Shown: positions 17,851-27,185 of the stretch, piece after piece
Layout: every line of letters starts with the position of its first letter
Position numbering within the stretch: the stretch's first letter is position 1
Assembly: GCA_945919795.1 (NCBI GenBank)
Contig: CAMEJJ010000013.1
Span: 1-64,000 of the forward strand
From: an uncultured Lachnospiraceae bacterium
GTDB lineage: Bacteria; Bacillota; Clostridia; Lachnospirales; Lachnospiraceae
Length of the DNA stretch: 64,000 bases
Direction: 5' to 3'
Notes under the pieces: generated by a model
Databases searched by the model: none
Told to the model about the DNA's origin: nothing
Seen by the model: only the letters and a program-made list of their open reading frames with translations
Translations under genes and position numbers: made by a program

Positions 17851-19485
17851 ATGTCATTATTCGGAAATTTATATATCGGAAACAGCGGACTGCAGACAAG
17901 CCAGAATGCTTTAAATACCGTTGCTCACAACTTAACCAATGTGGATACGGTAGGATATACAAGGCAGCAGGTGGCACAGTCCGATCGTACATACAATACT
18001 ATATCGGTAAACGCATCGATCGTTTCTAATAAGCAGACGGGTCTGGGTGTTTATTATTCAGAAACCCGTCAGGTCAGAGATTATTTTCTGGATCAGACCT
18101 ATCGCGAAGAAAACGGTCGTTTGTCTTTCTATAACGTAACCTATACTACGTTCAAAGAAGTAGAAAATACGCTGGGAGAGCTGGATGGAGAATCATTCAA
18201 TGATTCCCTTACCAATTTTTGGGAATCCATTGAAGAGCTTGCCAAGGAACCTTCGAGCAGTGTAAAGCAGGGATTGTTTATTCAACGTGCTAATCAGTTT
18301 TTGGAACGCGCAAAAGCTGTTTATACGGATTTGAGCGATTTACAGGACAATCTCAATGAAAAAGTAAAGACAGACATCGACCGTGTCAACGAAATATCCA
18401 AACGACTTTTTGATTTAAATAACAGTATCCTTAAAATCGAATGTGCCGGAGTTGAGCGTGCAAACGATTTAAGGGATGAAAGAAATGCCCTGTTGGATGA
18501 ACTGGGCGGTCTCATGAACATTACCTATAAGGAAGATGTGGATGGCGCCGTTATGGTCAAGGCAGAAGGGCATGCTTTAGTCACACGGGGAGCATCTTAT
18601 GACATTGCTTTATACCAGGATCCAAACAATGGATTATACACGCCCTATTGGAAAATGGATGCAAGGTTGAACGAGGCAGGTATTCCGGACATATCCAACT
18701 GTAAGGTTTATGATTTGACTCTTCCAATTTCGACTGCAAGAAATACGGATGTGGGCAGTATTAAGGCAGAACTTCTTGCACGGGGTGATACCAGAGCAAA
18801 TTACACTTATTTAGACAGACCGGATTATAACCAGACAACGGCACAGTCCGTGATCATGAATGTACAGGCCGAATTTGATTCTCTGATTCATTCCATCGTT
18901 ACCAAAGTGAATGAAGTATTTGCTTCGTCAGCAGATAAAGATAATGGATATATGGTTGATAAAGACGGCAATCCTTTACAGATTTTTCAAAAAATTGCTT
19001 CTCCGGGTTATGATGCTGCAGGTAATTTTGTTGCAGAAGACCCTACAGAGGAAAAAGGAACAACCCTTTATACAGTTGCAAATCTGACCATCAATGCGGA
19101 TTTGATGAAAGAATCTACATTGATTGGATTGATTAAACCGGATCAATCGGAAGATTTCGAACTGATTAATCAACTTAAGGATGTTTTTACCGCGGAAGAA
19201 TATGTGCTCAATCCCAATGTGGTGACCAAGACGAATTTGATTGATTTTTATTCTAATCTGGTTTCACAGATCGGAAGCAGCGGTTCGGTATTTAAGAGCG
19301 TTTATACCAATCAGGAGACAACCGTTAACAGTACGGAGTTTGCCCGCCAGCAGGTTGTCGGGGTTTCAGATGATGAAGAATTGAATAATATGATCAAATT
19401 TCAGAATGCATACAATGCAAACAGCCGTTTTATCAATGCAATCAATGAAATGATTGAGCATATTATTAATACATTGGGAACCTAA
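17851..19485 (+). CDS. flgK: flagellar hook-associated protein 1 (FlgK), first copy
   Basis: The 544-residue protein is the first hook-filament junction protein. The N-terminal rod motif reads GLQTSQNALNTVAHNLTNVD followed by GYTRQ, and the C terminus ends ELNNMIKFQNAYNANSRFIN then a helical tail, as in FlgK. The start follows CGAGGTGAT. The protein is secreted through the flagellar export gate and joins hook to filament. A second FlgK follows 67 bases downstream, so two junction types may exist. Confidence 0.94.
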   Translation: MSLFGNLYIGNSGLQTSQNALNTVAHNLTNVDTVGYTRQQVAQSDRTYNTISVNASIVSNKQTGLGVYYSETRQVRDYFLDQTYREENGRLSFYNVTYTTFKEVENTLGELDGESFNDSLTNFWESIEELAKEPSSSVKQGLFIQRANQFLERAKAVYTDLSDLQDNLNEKVKTDIDRVNEISKRLFDLNNSILKIECAGVERANDLRDERNALLDELGGLMNITYKEDVDGAVMVKAEGHALVTRGASYDIALYQDPNNGLYTPYWKMDARLNEAGIPDISNCKVYDLTLPISTARNTDVGSIKAELLARGDTRANYTYLDRPDYNQTTAQSVIMNVQAEFDSLIHSIVTKVNEVFASSADKDNGYMVDKDGNPLQIFQKIASPGYDAAGNFVAEDPTEEKGTTLYTVANLTINADLMKESTLIGLIKPDQSEDFELINQLKDVFTAEEYVLNPNVVTKTNLIDFYSNLVSQIGSSGSVFKSVYTNQETTVNSTEFARQQVVGVSDDEELNNMIKFQNAYNANSRFINAINEMIEHIINTLGT

Positions 19486-19552
19486 GGACAGTACAATGAA
19501 CATGTATTAGATGAATGATATGAAACTATCGGATAGAAAGGAAGTGGCATAG

Positions 19553-21451
19553 ATGGCTTCAACATTTTTTGGATTAAATATCGCATATACAGGTTTGACG
19601 GCAGCAAATGCCGCTTTAAATACAACGGCAAACAATATCTCCAACACCAATACGGATGGCTATTCCAGACAACTTGTCAATCAAAAAGCAGCAAGCAGTA
19701 TCCGTACTTATACAACATATGGTTGTTCCGGTGCCGGTGTGGAAACGATGTCCATTGAGCGTGAAAGAGATGCCTTTTATGATTTCAAATATTGGAATAA
19801 TAATGCCAATAAAGGTGAGTTTGAAGAATTGGAATACTATATGAAGCAGATTGAAGATTACTTCAAAGATGATTCTACGGTAGACGGCTTCTCGACCATC
19901 TTTCAAAAAATGTATACCATGCTGGAAGAGTTGGACAAAAATTCCGGAGATGCGGTTACCAAAACACAGTTTTTGGGATTCGCCGCCAATATGACATATT
20001 ATTTCAACAATATGGCAGGAAAATTGGAAACTCTGCAGTCTGACTGCAATCAGGAATTAAAAAATGTGGTGGCGCAGATTAACAGCTATGCGGAAGAAAT
20101 CGCTTCCTTAAACCAGCAGATCAACGTGATTGAATTATCCGGTTCCATGGCAAATGAGTTAAGGGACCAGAGAGATTTGTTAATTGATAAATTATCTGTT
20201 TTGATTGACGTATCCACAGAAGAACAACCGGTTTATGATACCAACAATGCAGGACGAGAGACCGGTGCAACCAGATATGTGGTAAAAATTGCAGGTGGAC
20301 AGACTTTGGTTGATTCTTCTTCCTACAATACTTTAGAGTGTCGTGCAAAGGAAAATTATGCAAGCAACAATCAATCGGATGTGGTTGGTCTTTATGATGT
20401 TTATTGGAAAGACGGACGTGACTTTTCACTGGCAAGTGATCAGATTGGCGGACAATTACGTGGTCTGATTGAAATCAGGGATGGAAATAACGGCGAAAAC
20501 TTTAACGGAAAAGTGACGGAAATCGGAATGAATGCGGAGGGCAATACCACTGTAAAGGTGGATGTCAGTGCCGATTATTTAAAAGATCTTTCCACATGTA
20601 CATTACCGATTGACGGTGGCGTGTTGAAGCTTGGAAGCAAAGAATATTATTTTGACAGCTTTGAAGCAAACTATGCTCTGGATGCCGATGGAAATCCCTA
20701 TATCGAAAGTTATAATTTCATCATCAGCAAAGAACCTGAAAAAAATGCGACCCAGCCGGATATCGGAAGAATTGGAAAAGATGCGACAGTCGGCTACAGC
20801 ATTGCATATCAGGGAATTCCCTATTATCAGGAACAGTTAAATGAATGGTGTCGTCTGTTTGCGGAAGCATTCAATAAGATTGTAACACAGGACGGTGCTG
20901 TGGATGGTTATGGAAATACACCGGATGTTGTCTTTGTGGCAGATGATGCAGTAGATGATAAGCAACGAACCTTCCTTGCTTCCAGACAAGATATTGTAGC
21001 CGGAGATGTGATATCCAGCAAGGCCGATTCTTATTATTATCTGACAGCAAAGAATTTTAATATTAATTCCAAGATGATTGATGATCCGCAGCTCATGGCT
21101 ACTCATACCGGTAATGCAGATGAAGCTAGTAAAAGTGACATTGTAGATCAGTTAATTAGGCTTAAAACCGATACTTCCATTATGAGTTTCCGTGGTTGTG
21201 GAGCAGGAGATTTTCTACAGTGCGTTTTGGCGGATGTTGCCTTAAATACACAGAGTGCAACCACCATGCACAGTAGTTATGACAATATTTCCAAATCCAT
21301 TGATAATCAGAGACTGTCGGTTTATGGAGTGGATACGGATGAAGAAGCACTCAATCTTGTCCAGTATCAACATGCTTATAATCTGGCATCACAGATGATT
21401 TCGGTTTTATCGGAAGTTTATGATCGTTTGATTTTGCAGACGGGAGTATAA
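19553..21451 (+). CDS. flgK: flagellar hook-associated protein FlgK, second copy
   Basis: This 632-residue paralogue begins GLNIAYTGLTAANAALNTTA then NNISNTNTDGYSRQ, the FlgK/FlgE rod signature. It ends ALNLVQYQHAYNLASQMISV, the FlgK C-terminal helix. It is about 90 residues longer than the upstream copy, mostly in the middle surface domain (residues 220-450). The ribosome site AAGGAAG supports the start. The two copies differ greatly outside the ends. It may form a second ring of the junction or serve a second flagellin. Two tandem terminators follow. Confidence 0.92.
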   Translation: MASTFFGLNIAYTGLTAANAALNTTANNISNTNTDGYSRQLVNQKAASSIRTYTTYGCSGAGVETMSIERERDAFYDFKYWNNNANKGEFEELEYYMKQIEDYFKDDSTVDGFSTIFQKMYTMLEELDKNSGDAVTKTQFLGFAANMTYYFNNMAGKLETLQSDCNQELKNVVAQINSYAEEIASLNQQINVIELSGSMANELRDQRDLLIDKLSVLIDVSTEEQPVYDTNNAGRETGATRYVVKIAGGQTLVDSSSYNTLECRAKENYASNNQSDVVGLYDVYWKDGRDFSLASDQIGGQLRGLIEIRDGNNGENFNGKVTEIGMNAEGNTTVKVDVSADYLKDLSTCTLPIDGGVLKLGSKEYYFDSFEANYALDADGNPYIESYNFIISKEPEKNATQPDIGRIGKDATVGYSIAYQGIPYYQEQLNEWCRLFAEAFNKIVTQDGAVDGYGNTPDVVFVADDAVDDKQRTFLASRQDIVAGDVISSKADSYYYLTAKNFNINSKMIDDPQLMATHTGNADEASKSDIVDQLIRLKTDTSIMSFRGCGAGDFLQCVLADVALNTQSATTMHSSYDNISKSIDNQRLSVYGVDTDEEALNLVQYQHAYNLASQMISVLSEVYDRLILQTGV

Positions 21452-21471
21452 AATTAGAATAGCAAATCATG

Positions 21472-21510
21472 GGGATGGTTCTTTTGATACAACCGTCCCT
21501 GTTTTATTTT
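21472..21510 (+). terminator. terminator 1 after second flgK
   Basis: GGGATGGTT (21472-21480) pairs with AACCGTCCC (21491-21499) around CTTTTGATAC, followed by TGTTTTATTTT. Confidence 0.8.
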
Positions 21511-21539
21511 ACTGCAATAATTGAATTGAGTAATACTGG

Positions 21540-21597
21540 AGACGATTCTTTTGGTATCAAAATTTATACGAAAAGAACCGTCTTTCTTATTATTTTT
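21540..21597 (+). terminator. terminator 2 after second flgK, related to the first
   Basis: AGACGATTCTTTT (21540-21552) pairs with AAAAGAACCGTCT (21571-21583), followed by a T-rich run. Loop and stem wording (TTCTTTTGGTATC against TTCTTTTGATAC) resembles terminator 1, as if one was copied from the other. Confidence 0.75.
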
Positions 21598-21640
21598 ATA
21601 TTTCAATAAGACTTTGCATTTTGATATAAATAATTGTCAG

Positions 21641-21808
21641 TTAAGATATACTATTTTTTAACGGTTTGTTATTAGCTAAAATATTTTTCAATTGTTCTTT
21701 TAATGCCTGTTGTTCTTTTTTGGGTTGTTTGTCAATTAATTCATTTGTGAAATTGACAAGAGAATTGTATACTTCGAATTGTTCGTCTGTCATAAGATAT
21801 TCCTCCAT
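21641..21808 (-). CDS. small protein of unknown function
   Basis: The frame encodes 55 residues starting MEEYLMTDEQFEVYNSLVNF, with AGGAGG nine bases before the ATG at 21808. A second start at 21793 (MTDEQFEVYN) has GGAGG in the right place, so 50 residues is also possible. The product is highly charged and helical (LIDKQPKKEQQALKEQLKNI) and has no known motif. It lies on the strand opposite to the flagellar genes, between flgK2 and flgL. Two good ribosome sites and the amphipathic pattern favour a real small gene. Confidence 0.6.
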   Translation of the reverse strand: MEEYLMTDEQFEVYNSLVNFTNELIDKQPKKEQQALKEQLKNILANNKPLKNSIS

Positions 21809-21955
21809 AGATGTGAACCTCCTATCATTTGATAGGGAAATTATATCAAAATACAAAGCCTGATTCAAATATAAAAACAAAAAAATGATATATTAAGTAC
21901 GGAATACAGAATAGTGTAGCGTGAAAATATATACTTAATTTCTATTTGTCTATTC

Positions 21956-21980
21956 AGATTTTGAAAAAGTGTGCCGATAT
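21956..21980 (+). promoter_or_regulatory. sigma-D type promoter of flgL
   Basis: GCCGATAT at 21973-21980 matches the sigma-D -10 box. The -35 region is poor (TCAG at the right distance), so strength is uncertain. A small hairpin, CGATG/CATCG at 22024-22040, ends just before the flgL ribosome site. Confidence 0.55.
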
Positions 21981-22051
21981 ATGTAGTAACCGATTTTTTG
22001 TGCGTTTCAAAAGCAGTTTTAGACGATGAGAATAGCATCGGAGGTATGACA

Positions 22052-23599
22052 ATGCGAGTAACAAATAAAATCATTCAGAATAATTCCGTGACCAATATCA
22101 ACAACAACAAGGTATTGGAAGATACATTAAATACGCAGTTGGCAACAGGAAAAAAGATTACAAGGCCCAGTGATGATCCGGTTGTTGCCATTCGTTCACT
22201 TCGTCTTAGAACCAGCCTGACGGAGATTAACCAGTATTATAAAAAGAATGTGCCGGATGCGGACAACTGGCTGAAAATCACAGAAAATGCAGTTAGTACG
22301 ACTATTGATCTGATTACGAATATGTATAGTGACTGTACTTCCGGGTCAGAGGGATTTAAGACAGCTGATGACCGCAGTGCAGTATTAGGAAACTTAAAGG
22401 GATTGCGGGATGAAATCTTTTCGGCCGGCAATTCCGAATATGCCGGAAGATATGTTTTTACCGGATATCGCACGGGTGTGCCGCTGACATTTGATGGAGT
22501 GACCAGTGAAAAATATACCATCACGGAACAGTTAGATAAAAACAGCCTACAGGATATTACCTATATTGACACAGACAAATTGGGAGATGTTACGGCAAGC
22601 AATGCTTCTACGATAGGTATTAGTGAGCCGGATATTATAAGCAATACCGTACATCGTATGCGGATTTCTTACAGCGGATGTGATAATACGGCACCGACCA
22701 TACAATATTATGATGCATCAGGTACTCAGGTATCACTTACCGCAACTGTGATTTCTGTAAGCGATACGACACAGGATCCGTATTTATCGCAGACACCGGC
22801 ATCGGGAAGTGGTGTGACATTTATCCCGGAGACCGGAGAGCTGATTCTAAGTGATGATGTATATGCTGCCTTGCAGGGTGTCAAAGATAATGAAGCAACA
22901 GCGGCCAATGAAGGAGAAATCCGGGTTACTTATAATAAGACGAATTTTGACAAAAACGATTTGAGACCGGAGCATTATTTCTATTGCGAAGTACCTGCTT
23001 CTAATGCTGCCGGAAAAATTGTATATAATGAAGGATTTCTTTCCGGTAAGACCGATGATTTAACAAAACAGGCTATTACTTATGATGTCGGATTTGGACA
23101 GGAAATTCAGGTAAATACCAACGCATCCGAAGTTTATACACATGATATTAAGCGGGATTTAGAAGAAATGATTGCCTGTGTTGAAGATGTTATCAAAATG
23201 GAAGATACGGTAAAAACATTGGAAAACCAGATAGCAGCTACAACCGATGAAACAGTAAAAGAACAACTTCAGAGCGTATTAGATGCTGCAAATAAGGCAA
23301 AGACTTATTTGGAAGACAAAATGCAGAAGAGCTTTGAAGCCGGCATTTCCAAGACACAGGGATACCTTAATAAAGCCAATACCGCGATGACAACCATTGG
23401 TAATCGGTCAGCTCGCGTGGAACTGGTTGGTAACAGACTTTCATCCCAGCAGAGCAGCTTTGAGGAACTGACATCCGACAATGATGATGTGGATATTACA
23501 GAAACTGCAGTAAGGCTTAGCAGCGTGGAAATGACATATGAGGCGGCACTGATGGCCACCGGAAAGATTAGTCAGACGACATTGTTGAATTACATTTAA
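22052..23599 (+). CDS. flgL: flagellar hook-associated protein 3 (FlgL)
   Basis: The start is placed at 22052 because GGAGG lies eight bases upstream and the protein then begins MRVTNKIIQNNSVTNINNNK, the usual FlgL opening; upstream in-frame ATGs lack a site. The 515-residue protein keeps the flagellin-like N terminus with QLATGKKITRPSDDP and a C terminus with TNDDVDITET-like helix (DNDDVDITETAVRLSSVEMT). Insert domains make it longer than the usual 300 residues. FlgL is the second junction protein and contacts the first flagellin subunits. fliW follows 63 bases on. Confidence 0.92.
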   Translation: MRVTNKIIQNNSVTNINNNKVLEDTLNTQLATGKKITRPSDDPVVAIRSLRLRTSLTEINQYYKKNVPDADNWLKITENAVSTTIDLITNMYSDCTSGSEGFKTADDRSAVLGNLKGLRDEIFSAGNSEYAGRYVFTGYRTGVPLTFDGVTSEKYTITEQLDKNSLQDITYIDTDKLGDVTASNASTIGISEPDIISNTVHRMRISYSGCDNTAPTIQYYDASGTQVSLTATVISVSDTTQDPYLSQTPASGSGVTFIPETGELILSDDVYAALQGVKDNEATAANEGEIRVTYNKTNFDKNDLRPEHYFYCEVPASNAAGKIVYNEGFLSGKTDDLTKQAITYDVGFGQEIQVNTNASEVYTHDIKRDLEEMIACVEDVIKMEDTVKTLENQIAATTDETVKEQLQSVLDAANKAKTYLEDKMQKSFEAGISKTQGYLNKANTAMTTIGNRSARVELVGNRLSSQQSSFEELTSDNDDVDITETAVRLSSVEMTYEAALMATGKISQTTLLNYI

Positions 23600-23662
23600 T
23601 AATTGTACATAATAAATTGAAACAGACAGACAAATACGAAGGAAATAGAGGAGGTTATAAAC

Positions 23663-24121
23663 ATGCAGGTAGAATCAAGACTTTTTGGACTGATTGATAT
23701 TGAAGAAAGTAAAGTCATTCATTTTGTAAATGGTCTGGTAGGATTTCCACACATGACCGATTTTGCCCTAATTCATGATGCAGAAGGAGAAAGCGGAAAA
23801 GGCGTTCAATGGTTACAATCCATGCAGGAAGGCAATTTTGCCATGCCGGTATTGAATCCGTTGCAGGTGCTGGATGCATACAACCCTACAGTGGAAGATG
23901 AATTACTCATTCCACTTGGTGAAATGCAGGATGATGATATGCTGGTTTTTGTTACTGTCACAGTTCCTAGTGATGTGACAAAGATGACAGTAAACTTAAA
24001 AGGACCGATTATTATTAATGTGAATAACTGCAAGGCTTGTCAGGTAATTGCAGAAGGAGAAAATTGTGAAGTAAAATTCCCAATCTATGACATCCTTAAG
24101 AGCAGAAAGGGAGGTGAATAA
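23663..24121 (+). CDS. fliW: flagellar assembly factor FliW
   Basis: FliW binds either cytoplasmic flagellin or CsrA, and so couples flagellin translation to its export. The 152-residue protein has the family opening FGLIDIEESKVIHFVNGLVG followed by FPHMTDFAL, and the strand QDDDMLVFVTVTVP. AGGAGG lies before the ATG. Its stop is one base from the csrA start, which indicates translational coupling of the antagonist pair. Confidence 0.95.
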   Translation: MQVESRLFGLIDIEESKVIHFVNGLVGFPHMTDFALIHDAEGESGKGVQWLQSMQEGNFAMPVLNPLQVLDAYNPTVEDELLIPLGEMQDDDMLVFVTVTVPSDVTKMTVNLKGPIIINVNNCKACQVIAEGENCEVKFPIYDILKSRKGGE

Positions 24122-24122
24122 G

Positions 24123-24338
24123 ATGTTAGCATTATCCAGAAAAAAAGGCGAAGCCTTGGTCATCAATAACAACATCGAGGTCACCGTGTTGGAAATCAAA
24201 GGTGATCAGGTCAAACTGGGAATCAGTGCTCCAAAGGAAGTGCCGATTTACCGAAAAGAAGTATATGTTCAGATCCAGGAAGCAAACAAAGCTGCAACAG
24301 AAGTAAGCGGACTGGATGCCTTAAAGGGATTGTTTTAA
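24123..24338 (+). CDS. csrA: carbon storage regulator CsrA
   Basis: The start is set at 24123, where GGGAGGTG stands upstream and the protein opens MLALSRKKGEALVINNNIEV, the invariant CsrA start; the longer frame back to 24087 is not used. At 71 residues it has the five-strand CsrA core with GDQVKLGISAPKEVPIYRKE. CsrA binds GGA motifs in hairpin loops and blocks the flagellin ribosome site. A fitting hairpin is present before the 270-residue flagellin gene at 52683-52698. A strong terminator closes the operon. Confidence 0.96.
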   Translation: MLALSRKKGEALVINNNIEVTVLEIKGDQVKLGISAPKEVPIYRKEVYVQIQEANKAATEVSGLDALKGLF

Positions 24339-24355
24339 GACAGATATTGCAGAAC

Positions 24356-24384
24356 ACAGAGCCACCCGATAAGGGTGGCTCTGT
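24356..24384 (+). terminator. intrinsic terminator after csrA
   Basis: ACAGAGCCACCC (24356-24367) and GGGTGGCTCTGT (24373-24384) form a perfect 12-bp stem with a GATAA loop; TTTTTTC follows a few bases later. Confidence 0.9.
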
Positions 24385-24416
24385 TTGCGATTTTTTCAAG
24401 TGTTGGTTAATGGCTA

Positions 24417-24443
24417 TTAACAATTCCCAAAACTGTCCGATAT
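24417..24443 (+). promoter_or_regulatory. sigma-D promoter of the large flagellin gene
   Basis: TTAA at 24417-24420 and TCCGATAT at 24436-24443 are 15 bases apart. The -10 box equals that of the second flagellin gene. Confidence 0.75.
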
Positions 24444-24495
24444 ATAAAGAAGAGGATATTTATATATATAAAAACGTTATGCAGGGTGAAATACT

Positions 24496-27111
24496 ATGAA
24501 CGTTGTCGCGCACAATATTACAGCACTTAATGCACAAAGACAATTTGGAATAGTGACAAGAAGACAGGAAAAACGTATGGAAAAACTGTCCTCAGGATAT
24601 CGCATTAACCGGGCAGCAGATGATGCTGCCGGACTGTCTATTTCTGAGGGAATGCGTTGGATGATTCGTGGACTCAATCAGGGGATTCGAAATACGCAGG
24701 ATGGCATTTCCTTTGTACAAACAGGAGATGGCGCCATGAATGAGATTCATGACATTCTGCATCGCATGACAGAACTTTCCGTGCAGGCAGCAAATGGAAC
24801 CTGTTCGGAGAAAGAGCGTGCTTATATCGATTTGGAAATTTCCCAACTAAAAGAGGAAATCAATCGAATTGGTGACGAAACAAAATTTAATGATCTGAAT
24901 GTGTTTGATAATCGTTCCGTTATCTTTGGCCTTGAGGGAACGCCAAAAGATTTAGAAATATATGATGCTACTTATGGTAGCAACAATAACTTAACAGAAT
25001 ATGGGGGATTTGTATTTCACGGAGAAAGAATTTCGTGGGATAAGATTTCGCCCAATATGGTAAAAATTGATTCTAAAACCGGCAAGCAGGTGTTTACTGG
25101 GGGTTCTTATAGTTACACATCTCCGAATACGGGTTATAGTTTTGAATTCCGTAGCCAGAAAGGGGCCGAAGTTCCGATTATCACACGAGAAATCAGTATT
25201 GCGGCGGATAAAGATGGGATTGTTTTAGGCGGAGAAAGATTTAGCTGGGATACTGATGTAAGAGATGTAAATGGAAATCTGCTTGATAAAAATAATATTC
25301 ATACGGGTCCTTGGTCGGTACGTTATTATGGAGCAGTCTTTGCCTTTGTGGTACCGGAGGGAACTACTGATATAGAAGAATTAGCCAGAAATGTTAATTC
25401 ATGCAAAACGACATCGGCATATTATAGCTGGGAAGCGGATTATGGATTTGCAAGTACAGCTGAGAAAGCGGTTGATGTAACATACAAAAATGTGACAAAT
25501 AATATTGTTACACAAAAAAGTGCTGATACTATGTCTAATGCTGCAAAAACAGCAGTGGAATTCACTGTAAGGGCCGGTGATGCCGGAATTTGGCTTGAAA
25601 CCTACACAGGTAATCAACTGAGCGGTTCTTTGCAAACATGGGAAGATTTAGGAATCGAATCTTTTTCCAATGGGACAAAGGTGCCGGATTATAGCGATGG
25701 TGTCAAGGATATTTGTTATATTTACAAAGACCCAAGTACAAATCTCGAATATTATTTCTTCCTTTCAGATATTACCAGTAAAGATTCGGTTATTGATGGT
25801 CTGGATGGAATGAAACTTACTTGTGCTTTGGATAAAACTCAGTACACGCCAAAACTTACATGTAATACATCGGGGACGGGGTTAAAAAGTGTGACGCTTA
25901 AAAATCCCGGTGATACCTTACCCTTGTCTTTTAAAGAAGAATTAAGTGAACATCGTCAGTTTGATACAGAAAATTGGTCTATGAGCACGGGCGCATCGTA
26001 TGATGCAGTATCCAATGTATTGAGTTTTCAATTTGCTGGTGGATATGAGCTTAATACAGACCTTGGCACTCTCACTGTGTATGAACCGATTCGTAATTAT
26101 TTGAATTGGGTTGAGAGTGAAAAAACAAAAGAAGTTCTTGCCGGACAGACTGTGTCAACCGTCTCATATGCAGATTATACGGGGACTTCAGATGGATCGG
26201 TATATGCTAATATGTATCACGCAGCCGGTGGAAGGTTGGAAATGAATTGCGGATATGATTACAGCGGTCTGCTTCCCACCTTAACGGACAGCGTTACAGT
26301 TGCGATGGAAGAGTCACTAATCAAAGATGTAGAGGCATATAGATATGTTCAATTAGCAGACGGAAGTTATCGGGATTCAGCAGAATATCTACAGGAAAAG
26401 TACGATTTGATAGATGCATCTTCTTTATCAGCTGCAGAAAAACTAGCACAAAGAAGTGTTGCATTGAATGATGTTTATAATATGCAGAAATACACAAAGA
26501 AAGTTGCTTATTCATATGGAGGGGTAAATGCGTTCAATAAAGCTGTAGTTCTGGGATGGGCTGTGGACAAGGTGTTGCGCGATGTTGCCGACCACCTGAC
26601 ACTTTCGATGACTTCAAACGATTATTGCCGTATTCGTTACATAACAGGTGATGAAAATGCGAATGTTGCGTTTCGACCTTCCTATAAGTCATACATGCGA
26701 GAAATTCCCGCAAAACCGGATTTTTACATTGTTCACAGTGGACAAAAAGGGGATGAAACAGGTATTCCACGCTTTGCCATGAACACCACGGCGATGGGGA
26801 TTGCTTTTACTAACTGCAAAACGAGAGCGAATGCGTTACAGACACTATATTTAACATCAAATGCCTTAGAATATGTTTCTGCGAAACGTGCATATTATGG
26901 TGCGCTGCAAAATCGCTTGGAACATACAATCAATAGCAATGCAAATGTAAGTGAAAATACCCAGGCAGCAGAATCGCGCATTCGAGACGCGGATATGGCG
27001 AAAGAGATGATGGAATTGTCGGTAAGCAATATATTGGCTCAGGCAGGACAAACTATGATAGCACAGGCAAACCAAAGTACACAGGGGATTTTGAGCCTCA
27101 TTGCGCAATAA
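24496..27111 (+). CDS. very large flagellin with central insertion domain
   Basis: The 871-residue protein has typical flagellin ends: residues 1-150 with RMEKLSSGYRINRAADDAAG and RMTELSVQAANGT, and the last 70 with QNRLEHTINSNANVSENT and ILAQAGQTMIAQANQSTQG. These form the D0/D1 core. About 600 residues between them are a novel surface insert. In it the motif GER-x-SWD occurs twice (near residues 178 and 246), suggesting duplicated subdomains. I see no HExxH, so it is not a protease-bearing flagellinolysin. The ribosome site (CAGGGTG) is weaker than that of the small flagellin. A CDP-glycerol-transferase-like gene follows with no terminator between. Confidence 0.9.
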   Translation: MNVVAHNITALNAQRQFGIVTRRQEKRMEKLSSGYRINRAADDAAGLSISEGMRWMIRGLNQGIRNTQDGISFVQTGDGAMNEIHDILHRMTELSVQAANGTCSEKERAYIDLEISQLKEEINRIGDETKFNDLNVFDNRSVIFGLEGTPKDLEIYDATYGSNNNLTEYGGFVFHGERISWDKISPNMVKIDSKTGKQVFTGGSYSYTSPNTGYSFEFRSQKGAEVPIITREISIAADKDGIVLGGERFSWDTDVRDVNGNLLDKNNIHTGPWSVRYYGAVFAFVVPEGTTDIEELARNVNSCKTTSAYYSWEADYGFASTAEKAVDVTYKNVTNNIVTQKSADTMSNAAKTAVEFTVRAGDAGIWLETYTGNQLSGSLQTWEDLGIESFSNGTKVPDYSDGVKDICYIYKDPSTNLEYYFFLSDITSKDSVIDGLDGMKLTCALDKTQYTPKLTCNTSGTGLKSVTLKNPGDTLPLSFKEELSEHRQFDTENWSMSTGASYDAVSNVLSFQFAGGYELNTDLGTLTVYEPIRNYLNWVESEKTKEVLAGQTVSTVSYADYTGTSDGSVYANMYHAAGGRLEMNCGYDYSGLLPTLTDSVTVAMEESLIKDVEAYRYVQLADGSYRDSAEYLQEKYDLIDASSLSAAEKLAQRSVALNDVYNMQKYTKKVAYSYGGVNAFNKAVVLGWAVDKVLRDVADHLTLSMTSNDYCRIRYITGDENANVAFRPSYKSYMREIPAKPDFYIVHSGQKGDETGIPRFAMNTTAMGIAFTNCKTRANALQTLYLTSNALEYVSAKRAYYGALQNRLEHTINSNANVSENTQAAESRIRDADMAKEMMELSVSNILAQAGQTMIAQANQSTQGILSLIAQ

Positions 27112-27185
27112 TGGATATTTTGGTGCAATAGATTGTAGTTCTTAATAATAATAAAATAGAGATACAAAGCGACAGGAAAAAACTT

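Noticed and set aside
24496-27111. Giant flagellin as a flagellinolysin (protease-bearing flagellin)
   Set aside because: No HExxH zinc motif is present in the insert.
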